Shown piece after piece: positions 6,559 through 14,283 of a stretch of 34,844 nt of DNA. This DNA is from Streptomyces sp. TRM64462. Its GTDB lineage: Bacteria; Actinomycetota; Actinomycetes; Streptomycetales; Streptomycetaceae. The notes beneath the pieces were generated by a model. The model was not told the origin of the DNA, did not search any database, and saw only the letters and a list, made by a program, of their open reading frames with translations. Each line of letters begins with the position of its first letter. The first letter of the stretch is position 1. A program made the translations under genes and the position numbers. Where the stretch lies: contig NZ_JABWDV010000258.1 in NCBI RefSeq assembly GCF_013362995.1, positions 1 to 34,844 of the forward strand. Direction: 5' to 3'.

Positions 6559-7914
6559 ATGACCAGCACCAGCACCGGCACCAGCGCCGTCGAGCGGCTG
6601 TCGGCCACCACCCTGCTGCGCTTCGCCACCGCCGGCTCCGTCGACGACGGCAAGTCGACGCTGGTCGGGCGGCTGCTCCACGACTCCAAGTCGGTCCTCA
6701 CGGACCAGCTGGAGGCCGTCGAGCACGCCTCCCGGTCCCGCGGCCAGGAGGCCCCGGACCTGGCACTGCTCACGGACGGTCTGCGGGCCGAGCGGGAGCA
6801 GGGCATCACGATCGACGTGGCGTACCGGTACTTCGCCACGCCCCGGCGGCGGTTCATCCTCGCCGACACGCCCGGCCATGTGCAGTACACGCGGAACATG
6901 GTCACCGGGGCGTCGACGGCCGAGCTGACCGTGATCCTCGTCGACGCCCGCAACGGCGTGGTGGAGCAGACCCGGCGGCACGCGGCGATCGCGGCGCTGC
7001 TGCGCGTCCCGCACGTCGTCCTCGCGGTGAACAAGATGGACCTGGTCGGGTACGCCGAGGACGTGTTCGCGAAGATCGCGGAGGAGTTCACGGCGTACGC
7101 GACGGAGCTGGGCGTGCCGGAGGTCACCGCCATCCCGATCTCGGCGCTCGCCGGTGACAACGTGGTGGAGCCGTCCGCGACGATGGACTGGTACGGCGGC
7201 CCGACGGTCCTTGAGCACCTGGAGACGGTGCCGGTCAGTCACGATCTGACGGGCTGCCACGCCCGGCTTCCCGTGCAGTACGTGATCCGTCCGCAGACCG
7301 CCGAGCACCCCGACTACCGGGGCTACGCCGGGCAGATCGCCGCCGGTACGTTCCGGGTCGGCGAGCAGGTGACGGTGCTGCCGTCGGGCCGTACGTCGAA
7401 GATCGCCGGGATCGACCTGCTCGGCAGGTCGGTCGACGTGGCGTGGACGCCGCAGTCGGTGACCCTCCTGCTGGAGGACGACATCGACATCTCGCGCGGC
7501 GACCTGATCGTGCCCAGCGGTGACGCGCCCGCGACCACGCAGGACGTCGAGGCGACGGTCTGCCACGTGGCCGACCAGCCGCTGACGGTCGGGCAGCGGG
7601 TGCTGCTGAAGCACACCACCCGTACGGTCAAGGCGATCGTCAAGGACATCCCGTCCCGGCTGACACTGGACGACCTGTCCCAGCATGCGGACCCGGGCCG
7701 GCTCGTCGCCAACGACATCGGCACGGTGAAGGTGCGTACGGCGGAGCCGCTGGCGCTCGACGCGTACGCCGACTCGCGGCGTACCGGCTCGTTCCTCCTG
7801 ATCGACCCGGCGGACGGCACGACGCTGGCCGCCGGCATGGCGGGCGCCTCGTTCGCCACCGAGAAGGCCGCGGCCGGGGTCGGCGAGGACGACGACGAGG
7901 GCTGGGACTTCTGA
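6559..7914 (+). CDS. cysN: Sulfate adenylyltransferase subunit 1 (GTPase)
   Basis: A GTPase of the EF-Tu-like translation-factor superfamily that drives APS formation by CysD; 451 aa. The GTP-binding motifs are in order: G1 GSVDDGKSTL, the switch region EREQGITIDVAYRYF, G3 DTPGH and G4 NKMD. Beta-barrel domains 2 and 3 follow. It is a stand-alone CysN, not fused to an APS kinase, consistent with the separate cysC. The C-terminal EDDDEGWDF is acidic. Confidence 0.97.
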   Translation: MTSTSTGTSAVERLSATTLLRFATAGSVDDGKSTLVGRLLHDSKSVLTDQLEAVEHASRSRGQEAPDLALLTDGLRAEREQGITIDVAYRYFATPRRRFILADTPGHVQYTRNMVTGASTAELTVILVDARNGVVEQTRRHAAIAALLRVPHVVLAVNKMDLVGYAEDVFAKIAEEFTAYATELGVPEVTAIPISALAGDNVVEPSATMDWYGGPTVLEHLETVPVSHDLTGCHARLPVQYVIRPQTAEHPDYRGYAGQIAAGTFRVGEQVTVLPSGRTSKIAGIDLLGRSVDVAWTPQSVTLLLEDDIDISRGDLIVPSGDAPATTQDVEATVCHVADQPLTVGQRVLLKHTTRTVKAIVKDIPSRLTLDDLSQHADPGRLVANDIGTVKVRTAEPLALDAYADSRRTGSFLLIDPADGTTLAAGMAGASFATEKAAAGVGEDDDEGWDF

Positions 7915-8033
7915 TGCCGGCGCCCGCGCTGTACGCCGACGTCTACGCGACCTTCGCCAAGGAGGGCGGTCGCGTGGGCAGCGGCGGCATGGGCGCGGGC
8001 ACGGGAGGTGTAGCGCGATGTGCCGCCCGATGA
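7914..8033 (+). CDS. Possible 39-aa ORF coupled to cysN
   Basis: ATG 7914 overlaps the last base of the cysN stop (TGATG), and the frame reads 39 codons to TGA 8031-8033. The first 20 residues (MPALYADVYATF-like; exactly MPAPALYADVYATFAKEGG) look protein-like, and the rest is glycine-rich. I recognise no family. Coupling and the ordinary-looking start support translation, but length and composition do not. It may be a decayed remnant of a longer gene. Confidence 0.3.
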   Translation: MPAPALYADVYATFAKEGGRVGSGGMGAGTGGVARCAAR

Positions 8034-8071
8034 CCGGGATGCGCCCGATGACCGGGATGCGCCTGATGACC
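8026..8071. repeat. 18-bp tandem repeat, about 2.6 copies
   Basis: The unit CCCGATGACCGGGATGCG is present at 8026-8043 and 8044-8061, followed by a partial degenerate third copy to 8071. It lies in the 171-bp spacer between the cysN end region and the lipoprotein gene. Each unit contains the small dyad CCCG...CGGG. No function is evident. Confidence 0.75.
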
Positions 8072-8204
8072 CCGCCCCGCAGCCGGCCGCGCAGCCCCTT
8101 GTGCGCCGGCACCCGCCGAAGACGACCGCCCACCGCCGACCGCCCGGCGCCGCACCCCACCCCGTACGGGGCGTAGCGCCGGGCCGACGAGAGGAACCCC
8201 TCCC

Positions 8205-9323
8205 GTGCCTGCCACCCCCCGCCACCGGTCCTGGCCGCCGCGCCGCGGCCTCGCCGTCGCCGCGGTGCTGCCGCTGCTGATGGTGCTGACCTCCTGCCTG
8301 GGCTACGGCTCGCAGGCGGTCGCGAACCGGGCGAAGGTGACGGCCGAGGGCCCGAAGCTGTCGGCGGACGCGGTGCGGGTCGGCTACTTCGCGAACCTCA
8401 CGCACGGCACGGCCCTGGTGGGCGACCACGAGGGCTTCTTCCAGAAGGAGCTGCGCGGTACGGAGCTGCGGACGGCGACGTTCAACGCGGGCCCGTCCGC
8501 GATCGAGGCGCTCAACGCGGGGTCCGTGGACATCGCCTTCCTCGGCCCCTCCCCCGCCGTCAACGGCTACGCCAGGTCCGGCGGGAAGAACCTGCGCATC
8601 ATCGGCGGCGCCGCGTCCGGCGGTGTCCGCCTGGTGGTGAACCCGGACAAGGTGAAGAGCGTCGCGGACCTCAAGGGCAAGCGGATCGCGACGCCGCAGC
8701 TCGGCAACACCCAGGACGTGGCGTTCCTGCACTGGATCGCGGAGCGGGGCTGGAAGGTCGACGCGGAGTCCGGCAAAGGCGACGTGTCGGTGCTGCGCGT
8801 CGACAACAAGATCGTGCCGGACGCCTACCGGTCCGGGTCGGTCGACGGGGCGTGGGTGCCCGAGCCGACCGCCTCCAAGCTGATCGCGGAGGGCGCGAAG
8901 GTGCTCCTCGACGAGGCGTCGCTGTGGCCGGACGGCAAGTTCGCGATCACCGGCATCGTGGCGTCGCAGTCGTTCCTGGAGCGGCACCCGGACGTGGTGG
9001 AGGCGGTGCTGCGCGGCGCGCAGAGGACCAACGCGTGGATCAACGCCCACCCGCGGGAGGCCAAGGCGGCCGCGAACGCGCAGCTTGAGGCGGTCTCCGG
9101 CAAGCCGCTGCCGGCCGAGGTCATCGACTCGGCGTGGCCGACGCTCCGGTTCCTCGACGACCCGCTGGCCGGGACGCTGCGGGAGCAGGCCGGGCACGCG
9201 GTCGCGACCGGACTCCTCGAAGAACCCGATCTGGCCGGGATCTACGACCTGAGGCCGCTGAACAAGATCCTCGCGGCCGAGGGCCGGCCGCAGGTCTCCG
9301 ACGCCGGGCTCGGCGTCCGGTGA
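8205..9323 (+). CDS. ABC transporter substrate-binding lipoprotein, SsuA/TauA-like
   Basis: A 372-aa lipoprotein that would bind a sulfur source outside the membrane and deliver it to the importer encoded next. It has a twin-arginine-like basic start (RHRSWPPRRG), a hydrophobic stretch and a lipobox LTSC with the lipidated cysteine at residue 31. The mature part matches the NMT1/SsuA/TauA fold, for example TFNAGPSAIEALNAGSVDIA and KGKRIATPQLGNTQDVAFL. GTG 8205 has GAGAGGA about nine bases upstream. Location in the sulfate-assimilation operon suggests sulfonate, taurine or another sulfur ester or anion; no desulfonating monooxygenase is encoded nearby, so the substrate is open. Confidence 0.88.
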   Translation: MPATPRHRSWPPRRGLAVAAVLPLLMVLTSCLGYGSQAVANRAKVTAEGPKLSADAVRVGYFANLTHGTALVGDHEGFFQKELRGTELRTATFNAGPSAIEALNAGSVDIAFLGPSPAVNGYARSGGKNLRIIGGAASGGVRLVVNPDKVKSVADLKGKRIATPQLGNTQDVAFLHWIAERGWKVDAESGKGDVSVLRVDNKIVPDAYRSGSVDGAWVPEPTASKLIAEGAKVLLDEASLWPDGKFAITGIVASQSFLERHPDVVEAVLRGAQRTNAWINAHPREAKAAANAQLEAVSGKPLPAEVIDSAWPTLRFLDDPLAGTLREQAGHAVATGLLEEPDLAGIYDLRPLNKILAAEGRPQVSDAGLGVR

Positions 9324-9358
9324 GCCCGCAGGACCGGCACCGGATCCGCACGACCCGC

Positions 9359-9421
9359 GTGACCCCAATGACCCGCATGACCCGCATGACCCGCATGACC
9401 TGCATGACCTGCATGACCCGC
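9359..9421. repeat. 9-bp tandem repeat array (ATGACCCGC), about seven units
   Basis: Six consecutive 9-base units run from 9368 to 9421 (ATGACCCGC three times, ATGACCTGC twice, ATGACCCGC once). A degenerate unit precedes them at 9359-9367. The array sits between the substrate-binding lipoprotein and the ATPase gene. Each unit contains ATG and a stop-like TGA in different frames. It looks like a slippage-prone microsatellite; a role in messenger stability or spacing is only possible. Confidence 0.85.
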
Positions 9422-9459
9422 TTGTCCCGCAGCAGACCCGCTCTCAGGAGGTGACGACC

Positions 9460-10254
9460 ATGGCCATCACGCTCAGCACGGCGACCCGGTCCGAGGACCG
9501 TACGGCGGTCGAGAACGCCGCCCGGATCGAGCATGTCTCGAAGTCCTTCGCCGGGCCCAAGGGGCAGCAGCTCGTCCTGGACGACATCAGCCTCGATGTC
9601 GCGCCGGGCGAGTTCGTCACCCTCCTCGGGGCGTCGGGGTGCGGCAAGTCGACGCTGCTCAACCTGGTCGCGGGCCTCGACCGGCCGTCGTCCGGGTCGA
9701 TCGCCACGGACGGCCGCCCGGCCCTGATGTTCCAGGAGCACGCGCTGTTCCCGTGGCTGACGGCGGGCAAGAACATCGAGCTGGCGCTGAAGCTGCGCGG
9801 TATGCCGAAGGGCGAGCGGCGCGGCGAGGCGGAGCGGCTCCTCGAACTCGTACGCCTCGGTGGCGCGTACGGGAAGCGGGTCCACGAGCTGTCGGGCGGG
9901 ATGCGGCAGCGTGTCGCGATGGCGCGGGCGCTGGCGCAGGACAGCCGGCTGCTGCTGATGGACGAGCCGTTCGCGGCGCTCGACGCGATCACGCGGGACG
10001 TGCTGCACGGTGAGCTGACCCGGATCTGGAACGAGACGGGCCTGTCGGTGCTGTTCGTCACGCACAACGTGCGGGAGGCCGTGCGGCTGGCGCAGCGCGT
10101 GGTGCTGCTGTCGTCCCGGCCCGGGCGGATCGCCCGCGAGTGGACGGTGGACATCCCGCAGCCGCGCCGTATCGAGGACGCCGACGTGGCGGAGCTGTCC
10201 CTGGAGATCACCGAACAACTGCGGGGGGAGATCCGCCGACATGGCCAGCACTGA
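9460..10254 (+). CDS. ABC transporter ATP-binding protein, SsuB/TauB-like
   Basis: The cytoplasmic ATPase of the importer; 264 aa. Walker A is GASGCGKST, the signature is LSGGMRQR, and Walker B is LLLMDEPFAAL, with the switch histidine in LFVTHNVREA. The sequence is most like the nitrate/sulfonate/taurine family. ATG 9460 follows a near-perfect ribosome-binding sequence (AGGAGGTGA); the in-frame GTG at 9451 lies inside that sequence and is unlikely to be used. The gene overlaps the permease start by 14 bases. Confidence 0.92.
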   Translation: MAITLSTATRSEDRTAVENAARIEHVSKSFAGPKGQQLVLDDISLDVAPGEFVTLLGASGCGKSTLLNLVAGLDRPSSGSIATDGRPALMFQEHALFPWLTAGKNIELALKLRGMPKGERRGEAERLLELVRLGGAYGKRVHELSGGMRQRVAMARALAQDSRLLLMDEPFAALDAITRDVLHGELTRIWNETGLSVLFVTHNVREAVRLAQRVVLLSSRPGRIAREWTVDIPQPRRIEDADVAELSLEITEQLRGEIRRHGQH

Positions 10255-11128
10255 GACGACGGCCGCCAAGAACGACGACCTGGCCGGCCTGGAGGCCGGG
10301 CTCGACGCGCTCGACACGGTCGAGGAGCGGCGCACACCGGTGCGCGAGGTCCTGGTGCGCAAGGTCCTCCCGCCGGTGGTCGCGGTCGCCCTGGTGCTGG
10401 CGGTCTGGCAGCTGCTGGTGTGGGCAGAGGTCACCGACGCGTACAAGCTGCCGTCGCCGTCCGCGGTGTGGGACAGCCTGTCCGAGATGTGGCTGCAGGG
10501 GACGCTGTTCGGCGTGATGTGGACCAGCGTGTCCCGCGCGCTGTTCGGCTTCCTGCTGGCGCTGGCCATCGGTACGCCGCTGGGGCTGCTGGTCGCCCGG
10601 GTGCGGTTCGTCCGGGCGGCGATCGGCCCGATCCTGTCCGGCCTCCAGTCCCTTCCGTCGGTCGCCTGGGTGCCGCCCGCGGTGCTGTGGCTGGGCCTGA
10701 ACGACCGGATGATGTTCGCCGTGATCCTGCTGGGCGCCGTGCCGTCGATCGCCAACGGCCTGGTGGCCGGTGTCGACCAGGTGCCGCCGCTGTTCCTGAG
10801 GGCCGGCCGGACGCTCGGCGCGACCGGGCTGCGGGGCGCCTGGCACATCGTCATGCCGGCCGCGCTGCCGGGCTATCTGGCGGGCCTCAAGCAGGGCTGG
10901 GCGTTCTCGTGGCGGTCCCTGATGGCGGCCGAGATCATCGCGTCGTCGCCGGAACTGGGCCTGGGTCTCGGCCAGCTCCTGGACAACGGCCGCAACAACT
11001 CCGACATGCCGGGCATCTTCCTGGCGATCTTCCTGATCCTGCTGGTGGGCATCGCGATCGACCTGCTGGTCTTCAGCCCGCTGGAGCGGCGGGTGCTGCG
11101 CCGCCGCGGACTGCTGGGCAGGAGCTGA
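10241..11128 (+). CDS. ABC transporter permease, SsuC/TauC-like
   Basis: A membrane permease of 295 aa of the BPD_transp_1 family. After a 45-residue cytoplasmic N-terminus there are about six hydrophobic helices, including VLPPVVAVALVLAVWQLLVW-like and FLAIFLILLVGIAIDLLVF-like segments. The EAA-type loop SWRSLMAAEIIASSPELGLG contacts the ATPase. ATG 10241 overlaps the ATPase gene, so translation is coupled. With the two preceding genes it forms a complete importer. Confidence 0.92.
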   Translation: MASTETTAAKNDDLAGLEAGLDALDTVEERRTPVREVLVRKVLPPVVAVALVLAVWQLLVWAEVTDAYKLPSPSAVWDSLSEMWLQGTLFGVMWTSVSRALFGFLLALAIGTPLGLLVARVRFVRAAIGPILSGLQSLPSVAWVPPAVLWLGLNDRMMFAVILLGAVPSIANGLVAGVDQVPPLFLRAGRTLGATGLRGAWHIVMPAALPGYLAGLKQGWAFSWRSLMAAEIIASSPELGLGLGQLLDNGRNNSDMPGIFLAIFLILLVGIAIDLLVFSPLERRVLRRRGLLGRS

Positions 11129-11135
11129 GCCCGCC

Positions 11136-12020
11136 ATGACCGCTCCCGTCCTCCTCGTCATCGCCCACGGCAGCCGCGACCCGCGGCACGCCGCGACCGT
11201 CCACGCCCTGGTGCGCGAGGCGGCGGCCCTGCGCCCGGACCTGCGGCTGGAGGTGGCCTTCCTGGACTTCAACGTCCCGTCGGTCCCGGCCGCCCTGGAG
11301 TCCCTGGCGGCCGACGGCGTACGGAACGTGGTCGCCCTGCCGCTCCTGCTGACCCGGGCGTTCCACGCGAAGGCGGACATCCCGTCGGTGCTGCGCCAGG
11401 CCCCGCCGTCGCTGCGCATCCGCCAAGCGGAGGTACTCGGCCCGTCACCGCTGCTGGTGTCGGCGCTGGAGCGGCGCCTGTACGAGGCGGGGCTGACACC
11501 CGCCGACCGACACTCGACCGGGGTCGTCCTGGCCTCGGCGGGTTCCACGGACCCGGAGGCGATCGCAGTGATCGCAACTGTGTCTTCCCGGGGGACAACC
11601 CCCGGCCCCCCGGCCGGGAGCCCCGAGTGGCGACGCGCCGTCGAGAACATGAAGCGCTCGACAGGCGTCGTCCTGGCCTCGGCCGGCTCCACGGACCCGG
11701 AGGCGATCGCAGTGATCGCAGATGTGGCGCGGGAGCTGCGGCGCACCGGTTGGTGCACCGTGCGGCCTGCGTTCGCCTCCGCATCTCTTCCACGCACCGA
11801 GGACGCGGTACGGGCCCTGCGCGCCGACGGCGTACGGCGCGTGGCCGTCGCCCCGTACGTGATCGCCCCGGGCCGCCTCCCGGACCGCATCGCGGCGGGC
11901 GCGGCCGACGCGGACGTCGTGGCGGACGTCCTGGGCGCCGCCCCGGAGCTGGCACGGCTGCTGCTGGACCGCTACGACGAGGCGGCGGCACCCACGCGCG
12001 CGTTGGCGGCGGCGGTCTAG
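11136..12020 (+). CDS. Sirohydrochlorin chelatase (CbiX/SirB family) with an internal duplication
   Basis: Inserts a metal into sirohydrochlorin; in this operon the likely product is siroheme for the sulfite reductase. It is 294 aa. The first half carries the active-site histidines of the family: HGSRDPRH near residue 11 and LLLTRAFHAKADIP near residue 77. The second half is the related non-catalytic domain. Between them a 21-residue stretch, STGVVLASAGSTDPEAIAVI plus A, appears twice with a 48-codon period. The linker between copies (SSRGTTPGPPAGSPEWRR) is unlike the rest of the protein. Without this insertion the protein would be about 246 aa, closer to what I would expect. The frame is kept, so the protein may still work. 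The stop is seven bases from the convergent radical SAM gene stop. Confidence 0.9.
   Translation: MTAPVLLVIAHGSRDPRHAATVHALVREAAALRPDLRLEVAFLDFNVPSVPAALESLAADGVRNVVALPLLLTRAFHAKADIPSVLRQAPPSLRIRQAEVLGPSPLLVSALERRLYEAGLTPADRHSTGVVLASAGSTDPEAIAVIATVSSRGTTPGPPAGSPEWRRAVENMKRSTGVVLASAGSTDPEAIAVIADVARELRRTGWCTVRPAFASASLPRTEDAVRALRADGVRRVAVAPYVIAPGRLPDRIAAGAADADVVADVLGAAPELARLLLDRYDEAAAPTRALAAAV
11513..11720. repeat. 64-bp direct repeat (11513-11576 and 11657-11720) around an 80-bp insert
   Basis: The two 64-base copies differ at only four positions and are offset by 144 bases, an exact multiple of three. The 80 bases between them include CCGGGGG-ACAA-CCCCCGG, a 7-bp stem followed by another GGCC dyad, which looks like an intergenic streptomycete hairpin rather than coding sequence. 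See the chelatase entry. Confidence 0.9.
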
Positions 12021-12027
12021 CCAGGAC

Positions 12028-12921
12028 CTAGGGCGTATGGACGACCGCGGGCGCGGCGGGCGTCGGCACCCGTTCCGGGATCCGTTCCGGGATCCGCTCC
12101 AGGACGCCGCCCGCGAACACGTCGTACAGCGGCAGCGTCTCCAGGTGGACGTAACCGATGTGGCAGTCGCAGACCGCCAGCGGGCAGGGCCGCGGGGCGA
12201 GCGCGGCGCGGTAGGAGCCGTCGTACAGGTTGCCGAGTTCGGCGCGGACGAAGTGGCAGCGGCGGACCGTCCCTTCGCCGTCGACCGAGATGACGGACTC
12301 CCCCGTGCGGCACGGCAGCCCGGCGGACCGGTGCGGGTGCCGGCTGTACGGGAAGAGCGGGTCGAGCGCGGTCCAGGTGGCGGCCTCGTCGTCCGTGTAC
12401 GTGCGGCCATCGGCGGCGTTCACCCACAGGTACACGTGCGCGGGCAGGGCGGCGCGCAGCCGCCTGGCGTGCTCCAGGTGCTCGGGCAGGCCGACGACGC
12501 CGACGCTGAAGCGGATGCCCCGGTCGGCCAGATCCCGCGCCTTCGTCAGGAACCGGTCGTACGGGGTCTGGCCGGGGTGGTAGGTGCACCAGAGGGCGAC
12601 GGTGCCGGGGTCCGCGTCCGCGAGCCAGTCGGTGCGGCAGCTGAGGTTGGTCTGGATGGCGACGCGCCGGATGTGCGGCTGATGGGACAGCTCGACGAGG
12701 GCCCGCCGGTACCAGGAACGGACGAGTCCCTCGCCCCACGGTGTGAGGAGCAGCGAGAGCCGGTCATCGGTCTGCGCCCCGGCCCAGTCCGTGAAGCGGG
12801 CGAGGGCTGCCCGGTCGGCGCGCAGCTGCTCCGGCGTGTCGCGCCGCTTGGCGAAGGGGCAGTAGGGGCAGTCGTAGTCGCAGGAAGCGAGCGGCCCCCG
12901 GTAGAGGATCGTCAGGTCCAC
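12028..12921 (-). CDS. STM4011 family radical SAM protein
   Basis: A radical SAM enzyme of 297 aa and the last gene of the five-gene minus-strand operon. The [4Fe-4S]/SAM motif is C14-X3-C18-X2-C21 (CDYDCPYC). Further cysteines cluster near the C-terminus (LPCRTGE, RRCHF, CPLAVCDC), which could hold an auxiliary cluster like a shortened SPASM domain. It matches the family named after Salmonella STM4011, whose reaction is not known to me. The start is GTG 12921, six bases after the stop of the STM4012-family gene. The C-terminal tail has a small repeat (ERIPERIPERVP) encoded by a 12-base unit. Confidence 0.85.
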   Translation of the reverse strand: MDLTILYRGPLASCDYDCPYCPFAKRRDTPEQLRADRAALARFTDWAGAQTDDRLSLLLTPWGEGLVRSWYRRALVELSHQPHIRRVAIQTNLSCRTDWLADADPGTVALWCTYHPGQTPYDRFLTKARDLADRGIRFSVGVVGLPEHLEHARRLRAALPAHVYLWVNAADGRTYTDDEAATWTALDPLFPYSRHPHRSAGLPCRTGESVISVDGEGTVRRCHFVRAELGNLYDGSYRAALAPRPCPLAVCDCHIGYVHLETLPLYDVFAGGVLERIPERIPERVPTPAAPAVVHTP

Positions 12922-12927
12922 GGCGGG

Positions 12928-14283
12928 CTACTTCGGTTCGTACGCGGCCATCGCGGCCCGTACGGCGGGTGAGAACAGCTCGGGGCCGAGGGCGTCCGAG
13001 TGCGCGAGCCCTTCCGGTGAGAGGCGCAGCAGCCCGGCCGGTGAGGCCCCGGCGGCGGCGTCGAGCCAGCCGCGGGCGGCGAACGCGGCGAGTTCGGCGG
13101 GGAAGTCGTCGTACGGGTCGGAGGCGAACCGCTCGCGGTAGTCGTCGAGCGGCATGCCCTGGGCCTGGAGCAGCGACTGGAGGAGGTGGCGGCGGCGTGC
13201 CTCGTCGCCCTCGACGTACCGGCCGTGGACGGCGCGCGTGAAGTCCTCGGTGGCGGTGTAGTCGTCGATGATCGCCCGTATCTCGCCCATGCCGACCGCG
13301 TAGTCGAAGGAATAGTGGAGCGTCGACGTGTAGGAGCGGGCGCCGCAGCCGAGGCCGATCATGCCGTCGGTCTGGCAGGCGTGGTCGTCGGGGCCCTGCG
13401 GGGGTGCGTCGGCGCGCCGGAACATCCGCATGGACACCTGCTCGTAGCCGTGGGCGAGGAGGTGGTCGCGGCCCTGCCGGTACAGGTTCAGGCGCTGCTC
13501 GTCCCACTCGCCCTCGGTGTGGGCGGTGCGGCGGGCGAGGCCGGTGAGGTCGCGGACGTACAGCGGGTACAGATACAGCTCCTCCGGCCGCCAGGCGAGG
13601 GCGGCGTCGAGCGAGGTGCGCCAGCTGGCCGGGGTCTGGCCGTCGATGCCGTAGATCAGGTCGATGTTGAGGACGGGTACACGGGCGTCGCGGATACGGC
13701 CGAGCGCGGCTTCGACGTCGGCGCGGCGCTGGGGCCGTACGGCGGCGCGGGCCTCCTCGTCCACGAAGCTCTGCACGCCGATGCTGAGCCGGGTCGCGCC
13801 GCGCTCGGCGAGCACGGCGAGCCGGTCGGCGGTGGCCGTGGCCGGCGAGGTCTCCACGGAGAGCGGGATCGTCGCAAGACCGGCGCCCATGCGTTTCTCG
13901 GCGATGTCGCACAGCCGGTTCAGCTCGTCGGCGGTCAGGAAGGTGGGCGTGCCGCCGCCGAACGCGGCGTTGGCGAACCGTACCTGCTCCGTCGCCGTCT
14001 CTGTCTCCGTCTCCCCGAGGGCGTCGCGGACGGCGGTGGCCTGCCGGTCGAGGGCGTCGAGGTAGCGGCCGGTGAGCCCGTCGGGGGCTCCGATGCGCGT
14101 GAAGAGGTTGCAGAAGCCGCAGCGGACCTCGCAGAACGGTATGTGGAGGTAGAGCGAGAGCGCGTCCTTGGGTTCGCCGCGCCACAGGTCGCGCAGGGCG
14201 GGCTTCGGGTCGGGGAGCTCGCGGTAGGCGGTCTTGTGGGGGTAGGCGTAGACGTAGTTCTGGTAGGGGCGGGGCGTGTTCAC
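12928..14283 (-). CDS. STM4012 family radical SAM protein (HemN/HemW-like)
   Basis: A 451-aa radical SAM protein related to oxygen-independent coproporphyrinogen III oxidase. The cluster motif is C51-X3-C55-X2-C58 in HIPFCEVRCGFCN, followed by GGGTPTF and LSVETSPAT as in HemN/HemW. The extra cysteine right after the motif in true HemN (CxC) is absent (CNLF), so a heme-synthesis role is unlikely. GTG 14283 overlaps the stop of the preceding gene (GTGA). The open frame runs on another 155 codons upstream through that gene, but that extension is a shadow. The substrate is unknown; conserved linkage with a second radical SAM protein and an ATP-grasp protein suggests modification of a peptide or small molecule. 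Confidence 0.85.
   Translation of the reverse strand: MNTPRPYQNYVYAYPHKTAYRELPDPKPALRDLWRGEPKDALSLYLHIPFCEVRCGFCNLFTRIGAPDGLTGRYLDALDRQATAVRDALGETETETATEQVRFANAAFGGGTPTFLTADELNRLCDIAEKRMGAGLATIPLSVETSPATATADRLAVLAERGATRLSIGVQSFVDEEARAAVRPQRRADVEAALGRIRDARVPVLNIDLIYGIDGQTPASWRTSLDAALAWRPEELYLYPLYVRDLTGLARRTAHTEGEWDEQRLNLYRQGRDHLLAHGYEQVSMRMFRRADAPPQGPDDHACQTDGMIGLGCGARSYTSTLHYSFDYAVGMGEIRAIIDDYTATEDFTRAVHGRYVEGDEARRRHLLQSLLQAQGMPLDDYRERFASDPYDDFPAELAAFAARGWLDAAAGASPAGLLRLSPEGLAHSDALGPELFSPAVRAAMAAYEPK

Noticed and set aside
9359..9421. Possible CRISPR array
   Set aside because: The repeats are contiguous 9-base units with no spacers; a microsatellite explains them.
9121..10854. 577-aa minus-strand frame across the transporter genes
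   Set aside because: Shadow of the lipoprotein, ATPase and permease genes, all of which have clear motifs.
12928..14283. Heme biosynthesis hemN
   Set aside because: The extra CxC cysteine of HemN after the SAM motif is missing and the gene sits in an STM401x-type operon.
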